From AWTP1-13 sp963797005 (GTDB lineage Bacteria; Pseudomonadota; Alphaproteobacteria; Rhizobiales; Hyphomicrobiaceae): a stretch of DNA of 64,000 nucleotides. Numbering within the stretch: position 1 is the stretch's first letter; every line of letters starts with the position of its first letter. This document shows positions 7,796-17,583 of the stretch, in pieces. The stretch covers positions 451,631-515,630 of the forward strand of contig CAWCOF010000003.1 in the NCBI GenBank assembly GCA_963797005.1. The letters are read 5' to 3'. Made by a program: the position numbers and the translations under genes. The notes under the pieces are model-generated. The model did not search any database. It was given only the letters and a program-made list of their open reading frames with translations, and was not told the DNA's origin.

Positions 7796-9657
7796 CTACC
7801 CCGGCACAACCCTCGAGAAGCCGTCCGCGCTCCAGTCCTCGCTGCCGACGCCGTGGTGGACGAAGAACAAGCCCGTCGCGGTCGTACTTGCGCTTGACCG
7901 CGCGCAGCCGCGCGTAGTTCGTACCCCAGTACGCCTGCTGCCAGTCGCCCTCGAAGTAGTTGCTCTCCGAGACGTAGGAGCCGCGGCGCCGGGGACCACC
8001 GTGCGCAGCGCCGTCATCGCGCGCGTCGATGCCCGCCGCGTCCGGCGCGCCCTGGCCACGTCGGGCTCGTGGCCTGCGAAGCCCGGGAACGCGGGCGGCC
8101 CGCCGCCGGCGATGATCGCGAGCGCAAAGGCATCGAGCACCGCGGGGTTGGTCGCGGTGTCGCGCGCCGCGGCGACGTCGTCGGCCGGCGCGCCGGCGAG
8201 CCCCTTGTTGAAATGCAGCGACATGCGCCAGTGCCGCGCTGCTCGCGAAGAGCGCGTCCGCCAGACGCGCCTGCTGCTCCTGCTGCAGAAGCGACGCCGG
8301 CAGCCAGGCCGATTGGTAGCCGTGCAGGAACTGCCCCGCTTCGCCCTGATTGCCGGCCCAGAACACGTTGCTCGGCGGCGCGCCGGGGCGGTCGTCCGCG
8401 CAGCACCGCAGCCCGGCGATCTTCGCGCAGGATCGCCGGGTCCCAGAAGTGCGCGCGCCGGAATGGCGACGAAGACGGGCGGGCGCGGGCATCGAGTAGT
8501 CCTGCTGGCGACGCAGCAACCCAGTCGAGGAAGGGCTGCCAGACTGCTTCCGCCTGGTCGCCTGGTCGAGACCCTGGAACACCATCGAGACCTCGAGCGT
8601 GTTGTCGCGGTCTGAAGCTCGCCTGCTCGCCCCAGTGCGGGTTGAAGAGGCGCGCGGCGATAGAAGTCGACGAAGCGCGCGATGAGCCGCCGGTAGGCCG
8701 CGTCGGAGTCGCCTTGACGGTGAGGAATGCACCGCGCCGAAGATAGTCGGGGAGCTCGTGCGTGCGCAGCGTCAGCCGGGTGACCACGCCGAGGCTGCCC
8801 GCCGCCGCCACCCTTGAGCGCCCCAGAAGAGATCCGGGTAGCGTGCACGCATTGACGATGCGAACTTCCCGTCGGCGGTGACGACTTCGGCCTCGAGCAG
8901 GCTCGCGGCGGCCATCCCGTAGCGCTTGGAGAAGCTGCCGAAGCCGCCGCTCTGGATGAGGCCCGCCACGCCGACCGTGGCGCAGCCGCCGCCCTGCACG
9001 TACCGACCGCCTCGGTGGTCACCGCGTCGTAGGCGTGCATCCAGATGGCGCCGGCGCCGACGCTCACCGCGGGCTGCGGCGACTCTGCTTGCCCGCGCAG
9101 CCCTGCGGCACGAAGGCGTCGTGCAGCGTCGATGTCGTTCATCGCGCGCGTCCAGACCAGCAGCGAATCGGGCGCGTTCGAGGTGCCCTGGTAGCTGTGG
9201 CCGCCTCCCTTCACCACCAGCCGCAGCCGATGCTCGCGCGCGAAATTGACCGCCGCGACGACGTCGTCCGCGGTGCGCGCCGCCACCGCGTAGACGCTCG
9301 GCGCCGAGGTCCACGCGTCGACCCAGCCGCTGACGTCTGCGTGAGCGCGGCGTGGTCGCCGATGGAGTACGGATTCTTGAGCGACTTGAACACGTCGCCG
9401 CATGCCGCACTCGCGGGCGCGGCTTCGCAGGCCGCCAAGGGCGACTGCACCCGGATGAGGCGGCCGCCGGTCGCACTGTTGAGCTTATCCCACTCCTCCG
9501 CACCCGGCCACGCCGCATCGGACGGCCGCACGCGCCGAAACGGCTCTCGCCCGCCGGCGGCCGCGGCCGATGAAAGCCCTGTCCACCCGAGGGCGGGGGA
9601 CGCGACCGAAAGGACCGCCGCGCGCTGGAGCAGCTTGCGTCTCTGGTTCGAAATCAC
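7796..9657 (-). pseudogene. Secreted FAD-linked oxidase of the berberine-bridge type, frameshifted
   Basis: Reading from 9657, MISNQRRKLLQRAAVLSVASP is a signal peptide of twin-arginine style. The next pieces, in changing frames, give the VAO/BBE FAD-binding domain (VVAAVNFAREHRLRL then KGGGHSYQGTSNAPD near 9200) and the BBE C-terminal substrate end (KRKYDRDGLFFVHHGVGS near 7850). The total of about 620 codons fits a periplasmic oxidoreductase of this family. At least six frame changes are needed, scattered along the gene, often at GC homopolymers; the pattern suits sequencing error. It is transcribed toward the GntR operon, but the AT-rich palindrome between them suggests separate control. 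Substrate unknown (sugars, alcohols or alkaloid-like amines are typical). Confidence 0.7.
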
Positions 9658-9816
9658 ACGAGTTCACCGAAAGCGGAAAGGCGCGCAACGTAACACGCGC
9701 GGCGCCGACGCCGCAATGCGCGAGAGGCGTCCGAAGCCCTTGCTTCACTGCGCGGCGCTTCTGCGGCACAATGCGCGTGCATTCGTGCAGGTTTCGGAAA
9801 GCCTGGGAGGAGGCCG

Positions 9817-10209
9817 ATGTTCCAGCACATGTCGGGCCACATGCCCTGGCTCGCGGTCGCGCTGACCGCGGCCCTGGCGAGCGCGAGCGGCTTTGCGGGG
9901 TCGTCCGTGCAACGCGCGGAGGGCGCCGCATCGGCCACCCTGACGTTCAGGATCGTCATCCCGGCCGTCCTGGTCGTCGACATCCGGTCCGGCACGATCT
10001 ACTCGAACGATTCGCGCGCCCGGATTCTCGTCGGCACGACCGGCGCGCCGAACGGCGGGCGCGACCTGACCGTGATGGGCGCTCCCCTCGAGCGCGCGGT
10101 TCGCCAAGGCGAGTCATCGACCCTGCATCCGATCGCCGGATACACCGCGTCGCGCGGACGCCTCGTCGCCCGCGCACTTGCGGGCGGCGAGGCCTGGTGC
10201 GTCCCCTAA
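9817..10209 (+). CDS. Small secreted hypothetical protein
   Basis: 130 residues. I do not recognise the family. A GGAGGAGG ribosome site lies just before the ATG. The N-terminus (about residues 10-35, PWLAVALTAALASASGFAG) is a signal peptide. The mature part has short beta-rich stretches (ATLTFRIVIPAVLVVDIRSG) and ends near a lone Cys (EAWCVP). The LTFRIVIPAVL pattern resembles periplasmic surface-adhesin-like small proteins, but that is only a likeness. It is divergent from the FAD oxidase and convergent with dps. Confidence 0.6.
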   Translation: MFQHMSGHMPWLAVALTAALASASGFAGSSVQRAEGAASATLTFRIVIPAVLVVDIRSGTIYSNDSRARILVGTTGAPNGGRDLTVMGAPLERAVRQGESSTLHPIAGYTASRGRLVARALAGGEAWCVP

Positions 10210-10223
10210 AGCGCCGGCGCGCC

Positions 10224-10769
10224 CTACTCCCGACCCGTCCGCGTCACCTCGAACAGGAACCACACGCGGCGCTCGCCCGCGTCGATCCAGTTCTCGAGGA
10301 GGCTGGCCGTCGCCACGTCGCCCTCCTCGTCGCAGACGTCGTGTGCGGAGCGCATGCGCTCGACGAGCTGCAGATTGTCGTCACGCAGCTCGGCCAGCAT
10401 GTCCAGCGGCGTCACGTAGTCCGCGTCGTTGTCGAGGATCCGCGCGAGGCGGGCGATGTGCCCGACGGAGCGGATCGTCGTACCGCCCAGCTTGCGCACG
10501 CGCTCGGCGATCTCGTCCGTGATTTCGTAGAGCTCGCCCGCCTGCTCGTCCATGAGCAGGTGATAGTCGCGGAAATGGGGGCCCGAGACGTGCCAATGGA
10601 AGTTCTTGGTCTTGAAGTAGAGCGCGAATACGTCGGCCAGGAGCGCGTTGAGCGCGCCTGAGATATCGCGCGTCGCCTGGGCACCGAGATGCGTAGGGGT
10701 CGCAAGCGGCGACGCGCGCCGGCCCGCGAGTTCCTTGCGCTTTGCAACCTTGACCTTGCCTTTCGCCAT
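10224..10769 (-). CDS. dps: Dps DNA-binding ferritin-like protein
   Basis: Dodecameric mini-ferritin that binds DNA and oxidises iron with peroxide in starvation or oxidative stress; cytoplasmic. 181 residues. A basic N-terminal tail (MAKGKVKVAKRKELAGRR) precedes the ferritin four-helix fold with the ferroxidase residues in KTKNFHWHVSGPHFRDYHLLMDEQ (described by its ends: His in NFHWHV, Asp and Glu in LLMDEQ). The start at 10769 is chosen because GAGGGA lies six bases before it; the ATG at 10775 directly abuts that site. The tail is longer than in E. coli Dps and probably binds DNA. Confidence 0.95.
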   Translation of the reverse strand: MAKGKVKVAKRKELAGRRASPLATPTHLGAQATRDISGALNALLADVFALYFKTKNFHWHVSGPHFRDYHLLMDEQAGELYEITDEIAERVRKLGGTTIRSVGHIARLARILDNDADYVTPLDMLAELRDDNLQLVERMRSAHDVCDEEGDVATASLLENWIDAGERRVWFLFEVTRTGRE

Positions 10770-10850
10770 GATCATTCCCTCACTTGTGGATGGTCGGCCA
10801 ACCTCGATTGTAATGAATCGCGGGGGCCGCGCACGCTAACGCCGTCCGGG

Positions 10851-12021
10851 TCACGCCTTGCGCTCGCCGCGCAGGAGGCGTCGAGCGATACTGAACCGGT
10901 GCACTTCCGACGGGCCGTCGTAGATGCGAAACGCGCGCAGGTCGGCGAAGATGCGCGCGACGATGGTCTCGTCGGTGACGCCCTGCCCGCCCAGGACCTG
11001 CACGCAGCGATCGATCACGCGCCAGACGGCCTCCGACACGATCACCTTCGCGCGGCTCGACTCGTGCAGGCCGAGCGCGCCCTGGTCGAGCACCCAGCGC
11101 GCAATGCCAGATCGTCAGGCGGGCGATGTGCATGTCCATGTCGTTGTCGGCGAGCATGAAGCCGACACCCTCGTGCTCGCCGATCGGCCGTCCGAACGCG
11201 GTGCGCCGGCGCGCGTAGTCGACCGCGATGTCGTGCGCCCTGCGCACCGCGCCGAGCCAGCGCATGCAGTGCGTCAGCCGCGCCGGCGACAGCCGTACCT
11301 GCGCGTACTGGTAGCCCTTGCCGGGCTCGCCCAGGATGTCGTCCGCAGGGACGCGCAGTCCGGCGAACCGCACCACCGAGTGTCCTCCCGAAAATCCGGC
11401 GTCGAGGCTGCCCATGGTGCGCTCGATCACGATGCCCGGCGCGCTCATGTCGGACAGGAACATCGTCGGACCGACATCCTCGATCCTGGCCATGATGATG
11501 GCGAACGCCGCGCCGTCGGCGCCGGTGATGAACCACTTGGTGCCGTCGATGACGTAATGATCGCCATCGCGTTTCGCCGCGGTGGCGAGCATCGAAGGGT
11601 CCGAGCCCGCACCCGGCGCCGGCTCGGTCATGCAGAAGCACGAGCGGAGTTGCGCGGCGGCGAGCGGCCGCAGCCAGCGCTCCTTGTGCCCGGGGTTGGC
11701 AACCGCTTCCAGCAGATGCATGTTGCCTTCGTCGGGCGCGGATACGTTGAGCGCAAGCGCCCCGAGCCGCGAGTAGCCCGCCTCCTCGAACACGATCGCG
11801 CGCGCCACGTGCGACAGCGCCATTCCGCCGTACTCGCGCGCGACGTGCGGCGACAGCAGGCCCGCGCGCCGCGCGCGCGCCGTCATTTCCGCCCGCATCT
11901 CGACCGTGGGGCCGTGCGACGACTCCCGCGCATCGGCTTCGAGCGGAATGATCTCCTCCGCGATGAACGCGCGCACGCGCTTCTGGAGATCGGCGAGCTC
12001 GGGCGTGAGTGCGAAGTCCAC
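10851..12021 (-). CDS. Acyl-CoA dehydrogenase, one frameshift
   Basis: FAD enzyme of fatty-acid beta-oxidation type. From MDFALTPELADLQKRVRAF the frame runs through the N-terminal helical domain, the FAD-binding strand CFCMTEPAPGAGSDPS and WFITGADGA, and the C-terminal helices to about 11100, where the frame changes; the remainder ends QVLGGQGVTDETIVARIF and ARRLLRGERKA at 10851. With one correction it is about 390 residues, the usual size. The catalytic-base region near the end is YDGPSEVHRFSIAR. It lies 15 bp downstream of the acyl-CoA ligase gene, so the two probably act in sequence on one acid. Confidence 0.9.
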
Positions 12022-12036
12022 GGCAGGCTCCGGGTG

Positions 12037-13596
12037 CTACGGCGCGCGCAGGCGATCGCGCAGCACGTTCTTCTGCACCTTGCCGGTCGCGGTCTTCGGC
12101 AGCGGCCCGAAGATCACGCGCTTCGGCGCCTTGAAGCGCGCGAGGCGGCCGCGCGCGTGCTCGATCAGTTCCGCGTCGGTGGCCGCGGCGCCCTCTTTCA
12201 GCGTCACGAACGCCACGGGGACCTCGCCCCACTTCTCGTCGGGGCCGGCGACGACCGCGACTTCGAGCACCGCGGCATGCATGGTCAGCGCGGACTCGAC
12301 TTCCACCGACGAGATGTTCTCGCCGCCGGAAATGATGATGTCCTTGGAACGGTCGCGCAATTCGACGTAGCCGTCCGCGTGCATCACGCCGAGATCGCCC
12401 GTCCGGAACCAGCCGTCCGGACAGCTTGCGCGGGTGGCGTCCTCGTCCAGGTAATAACCCAGCATGACGTTGTTGCCGCGAAGGGCGATCTCGCCCATCG
12501 TCTGCCCGTCGGCGGGCACGTCCGCCCCGCTCGCCGCCACCACCCGCACGTTTTGGCCGATCACGTTGGATACCCCTTGCCGCGCTTTGCGCTTCGCCTG
12601 CACCGGAAGCTCGAGGCCATTCCACTCGCTGCGCCACTCGCAGAGCACCGCCGGCCCGAACGTTTCCGTGAGGCCGTAGAGATGCGTGATGTCCATGCCG
12701 AGTTGCGCCAGGCGCTCGAGCAGCGCTGGCGTGGGCGGCGCCCCGCCGGTGCCGATGCGCACGCGGCGCGGCAGCTTCGTGGCGCTCGCCTGCGGATCCC
12801 AGATGGTCATCGTCAGGACGGTCGGCGCCGCGCAGAAGTGGCTGACGTTCGAGTCCCGCAAGTGCCGCCAGATCGCCGCGGGATCCGGCTTCGGCAGGCA
12901 CAGATGAACGCCCCCCGCGGCGGTGACACCCCACGGGAAGCACCAGCCGTTGCAGTGGAACATCGGCAACGTCCACAGATACACGGAGTCGCTGTCGAGT
13001 CCCATGTGCAGCGCCATCGCCAGCGCCTGCAGGTACGCGCCGCGATGGTGATACATCACGCCCTTCGGGCGCGCGGTGGTGCCGCTCGTGTAGTTGATCG
13101 AAAGCAGCGCGCGCTCGTCCAAGATCGGATGCCGGAGAGGCAACGCGGCATCGATCAAGTCTTCCAGCTCGTCGCGCTCGCCGCCTGCACGCACGAGCGC
13201 GAGCGCTGGTCCCACCGCGCGCGCCGCTTCCGCGGCGACGGCCTCGTAATCGCTGTCGTAGACGAAGACCGATGCGCCGGAATGGTCGAGAACATACGCC
13301 ATGTCCGCGGGGGAGATGCGCGTGTTGAGCGCGACGAGCGCCGCGCCCGCAAATGGGACCGCGTAATGGGCGGCCAGCAGGACGTGCGTGTTGCCGGCGA
13401 GGATCGCGACGCGGTCGCCGGGTGCTACGCCCAACGCCTTCAGCGCGCCCGCGAATTTTTCGCACCGCTCGCAGAATTCGCCGTAGGTGTACCGGCGGTC
13501 ACCCTGCACGACGCCGATCCGATCGCCGAAGACCCGCGCCGCTCGCAAGAGGTATGCCGTCGGCGTCAGAGGCTCGAAGTTGAAGGGCGCGGCCAT
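12037..13596 (-). CDS. Acyl-CoA synthetase (AMP-forming)
   Basis: Adenylate-forming ligase that activates a carboxylic acid to its CoA thioester using ATP; cytoplasmic. The frame is intact, 519 residues. It shows the P-loop-like core INYTSGTTARPKGVMYHHRG, motif A5 YGLTETFGP, the hinge GWFRTGDLGVMHADGY, RDRSKDIIISGGENIS and the catalytic lysine in PKTATGKVQKN. Medium-chain or methylmercaptopropionate (DmdB-like) ligases look most alike. It is followed by the acyl-CoA dehydrogenase in the same direction, forming an activation and first-oxidation pair. Confidence 0.93.
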   Translation of the reverse strand: MAAPFNFEPLTPTAYLLRAARVFGDRIGVVQGDRRYTYGEFCERCEKFAGALKALGVAPGDRVAILAGNTHVLLAAHYAVPFAGAALVALNTRISPADMAYVLDHSGASVFVYDSDYEAVAAEAARAVGPALALVRAGGERDELEDLIDAALPLRHPILDERALLSINYTSGTTARPKGVMYHHRGAYLQALAMALHMGLDSDSVYLWTLPMFHCNGWCFPWGVTAAGGVHLCLPKPDPAAIWRHLRDSNVSHFCAAPTVLTMTIWDPQASATKLPRRVRIGTGGAPPTPALLERLAQLGMDITHLYGLTETFGPAVLCEWRSEWNGLELPVQAKRKARQGVSNVIGQNVRVVAASGADVPADGQTMGEIALRGNNVMLGYYLDEDATRASCPDGWFRTGDLGVMHADGYVELRDRSKDIIISGGENISSVEVESALTMHAAVLEVAVVAGPDEKWGEVPVAFVTLKEGAAATDAELIEHARGRLARFKAPKRVIFGPLPKTATGKVQKNVLRDRLRAP

Positions 13597-13704
13597 GCGC
13601 GCCGAGTATAGCGCAGGGGGACGCCCTGCTCGCCGCGCGCCCGGTCAGCCTCGGCGGCGAAACCAAGACGAAGCGCCACGCCGGCGCTCCGCGAGCGGCA
13701 TCGA

Positions 13705-13950
13705 CTACAGCGGGAGCGGACGACCTTCCGGGAGCGCCGGATAGGTGGGCTCCGTGTTCCGCCCGAGCGTCTCCCGCAATTTCTGCCACGATACGAACGC
13801 GAGCAGCAATCCTGCGCCTGCGCCGCAGAGGCCGATCGCAACACTGACTTCATGTCCTGCCAGCGAAGCGGCAAACGCCAGCGCCACCGCGCACGCCCGC
13901 GATTCCCAGTCGCATCCACGTGCCCATCCTGGCAAGCGCGCGCATTTCAT
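13705..13950 (-). CDS. Small membrane protein, uncertain frame
   Basis: A short frame of 81 residues ends in two hydrophobic segments (CAVALAFAASLAGHEVSVAIG and GAGAGLLLAFVSW) and a proline-rich tail. I do not recognise it. A start MRALARMGTWMRLGIAG in a neighbouring frame, with an AAGGATG site in front, would flow into the same hydrophobic part after one base change, so the true N-terminus is probably that one. It could also be a chance frame. Confidence 0.4.
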   Translation of the reverse strand: MKCARLPGWARGCDWESRACAVALAFAASLAGHEVSVAIGLCGAGAGLLLAFVSWQKLRETLGRNTEPTYPALPEGRPLPL

Positions 13951-14254
13951 CCTTGGACGGTGTCGAGCTGCCTTGAAAGCCACAATGTTGTTCACAGAAC
14001 ACCTTATTCGGAGTTGACGAGTCGCGCGTTCAATGGATTGGTATTGCGCGCCGCGTGATCGAACAATAGGTAGCGTCAGCGGCAAAATCCAATCGCAAAT
14101 TCGGAGCGCGCCGATCGGTTTCGCCGATGACGTGTAAGCGGCTGATTTCACGGCCAAATGGCGGAGTGTGCGACGCCTGCGCGGCATTACGTTTGCAACA
14201 TGGCGGCGCCGCGGGTAGCGTCACGGTTCGCATCACCGCGCCGGATGGGAATCG
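13951..14254. other. Non-coding stretch
   Basis: About 300 bases between two divergent genes. GC content is lower than nearby (for example around 13985-14050). I see no convincing gene, RNA or repeat; promoters for the flanking genes would lie here. Confidence 0.5.
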
Positions 14255-16051
14255 ATGACGCCTGTTGACGACGCCGACGACGCGCGCTGCGGACCCTGGA
14301 ATCCCGGGATCCAGTCCCAGATTCCGGCGGATCTCCTGCACCTCGCCACCCTGTTCCGGCCCGAGCATGCGCGCACGACGCTCCGAGACGCGCGCGAGCT
14401 GCACGATCTCACCGACTTGCCGCTGACGGAGATCGTTGCGTTCCGGCCCGAGCGCCTCGCGCTGCACGAGCTCCTGATCCGCGTGACCGCCAACGTTTCG
14501 GTTCCGGACGGATCCAGAATCGAGGACCTCGGCATCAACTTCCGCGAGATCACGCGCACGCTGCTCGAACGGCATGTCGAGCCGCGAATGGCGGCGATCG
14601 TCGCTTCCTACGAGTCGACGCGGGCGCAATTGGCCGCGGCTATCGCGCGCGAGCTCCTGCTCTTGCTGCCACCGTCGCGCGCGCCGAGTGCGGCGGCGCC
14701 AGCCCCGCGCTGGTGGCGACGATGGGTTCGCGGCGGACATGCGCCGTCACCCGCCGCGCCGGAGCAGGTCGACGCACCGACACTGATCGCGGCCTGGGAA
14801 GCGCGCGCACGCACGGACGGCGACGCCGTCCCGCGTGCCGCGGCACGCGCGCTCGCGCGCACGCTTTCGGCGCTCCTCGCCAAGCACGGCAGTGTGTGGG
14901 GCGATCGCGACGTCATCGCTCGCGTGGCCACCGACCTGGCCGCGAACGCACTCGGCAGCGACGTCATCGGCGAGTTGATCGAGCCGCTGGTGGCGGAAGG
15001 CGCCGCGCAGGAAGGCTATCGGCTCCTTCCCCGCCAGGCGCATCCCGTGGTCATGAATACCAAGGGTCCGTCCGCGGCGGGCAAGAGCACGATGCGCCCG
15101 CTGCAAAAGCGCCTCGCGGGGCGCATCGGCGTCGACTGGACCGAATTCGCGCTCATCAGTCCCGACATCTGGCGCAAGCAGCTTCTCGACTACGGCAGCC
15201 TTGGCGCGACCTACAAATACGCCGGCGCGTTCACCGGCGAGGAACTGTCGATCATCGACCAGAAACTCGATCGCTACATGGCACGCAAGGCGGTACGCGG
15301 CGACATGTCGCATCTGCTGATCGACCGCTTCCGCTTCGACAGCTTCGCGCCGGACTCCGACGTGGCCGGCAGCAACCTGCTCACCCGCTTCGGCCAGATC
15401 GTGTATCTGTTCTTCCTCGTCACGCCGCCGCACCTGCTCGTCGACCGGGCGTGGGTCCGCGGTCTCGACGTCGGCCGCTACAAGGCCGTCGACGATACGC
15501 TGGCCCACGCGGTCGAGGCCTACTCGGGCATGCCGGAGCTGTTTTTCACCTGGATCCGGCGCCGTGACAAGCGCGTTCACTTCGAATTCCTGGACAACAC
15601 CGTCACCCGCGGCGAGCCGCCGCGTACTGCGGCGTTCGGCTGGAACGACGTGCTCTATGTGCTGGACATCGGTCTGCTGCTCGATATCGAGCGATATCGA
15701 AAGGTCGACGTCAACGCGCTCGCACCCGATGCGCTCTACGACGACCCTGCCGCCCTGGCGCCGGCCCGCAACTGCGGGTTCCTGGCGCGCTGTCTCGCCG
15801 AATTTCGCGAAGTCAATTTCGTGGAGCAGGCCGGCGGCCGCATCTATCTGCGCGTCGTGTCGGGCTCACCGGTTTGGGCCGACCCGCCCGCAATGGCGCG
15901 CGCGCTGGCCCACCCTGACACGCGCGCCGGACTGGCCCTTACGCTCCCGCGCGCGTTCTCGGCACCCCCGCCCGATGACGCTGCGATGCTCGCCGCGGAC
16001 GAGCACCTGCACACCGTCGGGGCCTGGGGCACGCCGCAACGAGCGGCGTGA
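14255..16051 (+). CDS. Orphan P-loop kinase-like protein
   Basis: 598 residues, intact frame. I do not recognise a named family. Residues 1-130 are helical. Residues 145-175 are a proline/alanine/arginine linker. Residues 265-283 hold a Walker A, VVMNTKGPSAAGKSTM (GxxxxGKST at 271-279), followed by ALISPDIWRKQLLDYG and LLIDRFRFDSF, which recall zeta-toxin or uridine-kinase-like folds where an acidic residue after the P-loop acts as base. The C-terminal 200 residues (HFEFLDNTVTRGEPP onward) look like an added recognition domain. It stands alone, convergent with a lipoprotein gene; no antitoxin-like partner is visible. Role could be small-molecule or protein kinase. Confidence 0.75.
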   Translation: MTPVDDADDARCGPWNPGIQSQIPADLLHLATLFRPEHARTTLRDARELHDLTDLPLTEIVAFRPERLALHELLIRVTANVSVPDGSRIEDLGINFREITRTLLERHVEPRMAAIVASYESTRAQLAAAIARELLLLLPPSRAPSAAAPAPRWWRRWVRGGHAPSPAAPEQVDAPTLIAAWEARARTDGDAVPRAAARALARTLSALLAKHGSVWGDRDVIARVATDLAANALGSDVIGELIEPLVAEGAAQEGYRLLPRQAHPVVMNTKGPSAAGKSTMRPLQKRLAGRIGVDWTEFALISPDIWRKQLLDYGSLGATYKYAGAFTGEELSIIDQKLDRYMARKAVRGDMSHLLIDRFRFDSFAPDSDVAGSNLLTRFGQIVYLFFLVTPPHLLVDRAWVRGLDVGRYKAVDDTLAHAVEAYSGMPELFFTWIRRRDKRVHFEFLDNTVTRGEPPRTAAFGWNDVLYVLDIGLLLDIERYRKVDVNALAPDALYDDPAALAPARNCGFLARCLAEFREVNFVEQAGGRIYLRVVSGSPVWADPPAMARALAHPDTRAGLALTLPRAFSAPPPDDAAMLAADEHLHTVGAWGTPQRAA

Positions 16052-16064
16052 GCGCGTGTCTCGG

Positions 16065-16271
16065 CTACTTGCCCTTACCCACCTGGTTGCCGACGACACC
16101 GCCGACCACGGCACCGCCTACGGTGCCGAGCGCGTCGCCGCCGGTCAGCGCGGCCCCGCCCACGGCGCCCACACCCGCTCCGATGACGGTGTCGCGATCC
16201 CGCGTCGTCATCCCGCTGCACGCCGAAAGGCTGGCCGCGAGACAGAGCACTGCAATCGTCGACTTCTTCAT
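16065..16271 (-). CDS. Glycine-zipper lipoprotein
   Basis: 68 residues. The signal peptide ends in a lipobox (LSACS), so the mature protein is lipid-anchored, probably in the outer membrane. The rest is a glycine zipper (GAGVGAVGGAALTGG and GTVGGAVVGGVVGNQVG) like OsmB/SlyB-type small proteins, thought to pack in membranes or bind other envelope proteins. Intact and of the usual length. GGAGGTTCGACC precedes the start. Confidence 0.88.
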   Translation of the reverse strand: MKKSTIAVLCLAASLSACSGMTTRDRDTVIGAGVGAVGGAALTGGDALGTVGGAVVGGVVGNQVGKGK

Positions 16272-16604
16272 GGTCGAACCTCCATTCCGGTTGGCGCTCC
16301 TCCGGTCCGGCGGCCTGGCGCTAAAGCCCGATCGCCTCCGCAGCCTTGGGTCGCCGCACGGCTTCCACTATCGGCCCCTGTCCCCCGCGTGCCCATCGGG
16401 CGGCGCCGCATTGGCGCGTAGGACGAAGCCGCCCCGCGCCGTCGCTGAATTTCACCTCGAATTCGTGCGAAATCGCGCCCGATGCGATTGACGTTGGCGG
16501 CGTCGGCACGCGACACTTCGCCCGGCTGGGACCGCGAAGATGGGCAAAGCGCCGCGCCATGCACGCGGCTCCGCCCGGGCGGACGGCAATCAACGGAGGA
16601 TGCG
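16272..16604. other. Intergenic region between divergent lipoprotein and ABC importer genes
   Basis: About 330 bases, GC-rich. I see no gene with plausible protein features. It ends in a clear ribosome site (GGAGG six bases before the ATG at 16605). Promoters for the two divergent units are expected here, but no strong -35/-10 pair stands out. Confidence 0.5.
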
Positions 16605-17558
16605 ATGACAAGAATCATGCGATTCCTGGCGGCGGGGACCCTGGCGGCACTCGCCTTTTCTGCGCAGGCGCAGGAGACGTTGAAGATCGCGGCCGGCCAG
16701 CGCGGCAACTGGGATACGTCGATCTCCGAGGTCGGCCAACGCGCCGGCATTTTCAAGAAGCACGGGCTCGCCCTCGAGATCCTGTGGACGCAGGGCAGCG
16801 GCGAAACCCAGCAGGCCGTCATCTCGGGGAGCGTCGACATCGGCGTGGCCGCCGGGATCATGGGCGTGCTGTCTTCGTACTCGAAGGGCGCACCGGTGCG
16901 CGTCATCGGCGCGGAAACCACCGGCGCGTCCGATCTCTACTGGTATGTGCCCGCGAGTTCGCCCATCAAGTCGCTCAAGGACACCGAAGGCAAGACGATC
17001 GCCTACTCGACCAACGGCTCGTCCACGAACGGCATCGTGAGAGCTTTCATGCAACAGTACGACCTCAAGGCCAAGCCGACGGCCACCGGCGGCCCGGCGC
17101 CGACGCTGACCCAGGTCATGTCCGGGCAGATCGACGTGGGCTGGTCCGCGCCGCCCTTTGGGCTGCAGCAGCTCGACGACGGCAAGATCCGGATCATCGC
17201 CACCGGCAACGATGCCGCCGTGTTCAAGGGCCAGACCGTGCGGCTGCTGATCACGAACGCGCCGACCCTCGCCAACCGGAAGGATGCGATCGACCGCTAC
17301 ATGAAGGCCTATCGCGAGACGATCGCGTGGATGTATTCCGACGACCCCGCGGCGCTCAAGACCTACGCGGACTTCGTCGGCATCTCGGTCGCGACCGCAA
17401 AGCGCACGCGGGACGGCTTCTTCCCGCCGGCCGCCGTGAATCCGGACAAGATCGTCGGGCTCGATGCCATCGTGCCGGACGCCGTCGCGCTCAAGTTCAC
17501 GGCGGCGCCGCTGACGAAGGAGCAGCTCGCCGAGCTGATCCAGATCCCGCTGCGCTGA
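16605..17558 (+). CDS. ABC importer binding protein, SsuA/THI5-like
   Basis: Periplasmic binding protein of 317 residues with a cleavable signal (MTRIMRFLAAGTLAALAF, cut after AQA). The fold is that of NMT1/THI5 and SsuA/TauA proteins: AGQRGNWDTSISEVGQRAGIF shown here by its end EVGQRAGIFKKHGL, then ISGSVDIGVAAG and PAPTLTQVMSGQIDVGWSAP. These bind sulfonates, taurine, nitrate or pyrimidine precursors. It is the first gene of a four-gene rightward importer. Start chosen for GGAGG six bases upstream. Substrate not readable from sequence. Confidence 0.9.
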   Translation: MTRIMRFLAAGTLAALAFSAQAQETLKIAAGQRGNWDTSISEVGQRAGIFKKHGLALEILWTQGSGETQQAVISGSVDIGVAAGIMGVLSSYSKGAPVRVIGAETTGASDLYWYVPASSPIKSLKDTEGKTIAYSTNGSSTNGIVRAFMQQYDLKAKPTATGGPAPTLTQVMSGQIDVGWSAPPFGLQQLDDGKIRIIATGNDAAVFKGQTVRLLITNAPTLANRKDAIDRYMKAYRETIAWMYSDDPAALKTYADFVGISVATAKRTRDGFFPPAAVNPDKIVGLDAIVPDAVALKFTAAPLTKEQLAELIQIPLR

Positions 17559-17583
17559 CGGCGGCGAGCGCGGCTATCGCCAC

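Noticed and set aside
10924..13611. Long plus-strand reading frame of about 895 codons
   Set aside because: It is the shadow of the acyl-CoA dehydrogenase and ligase genes; its protein is Arg/Val/Ala-rich without domains.
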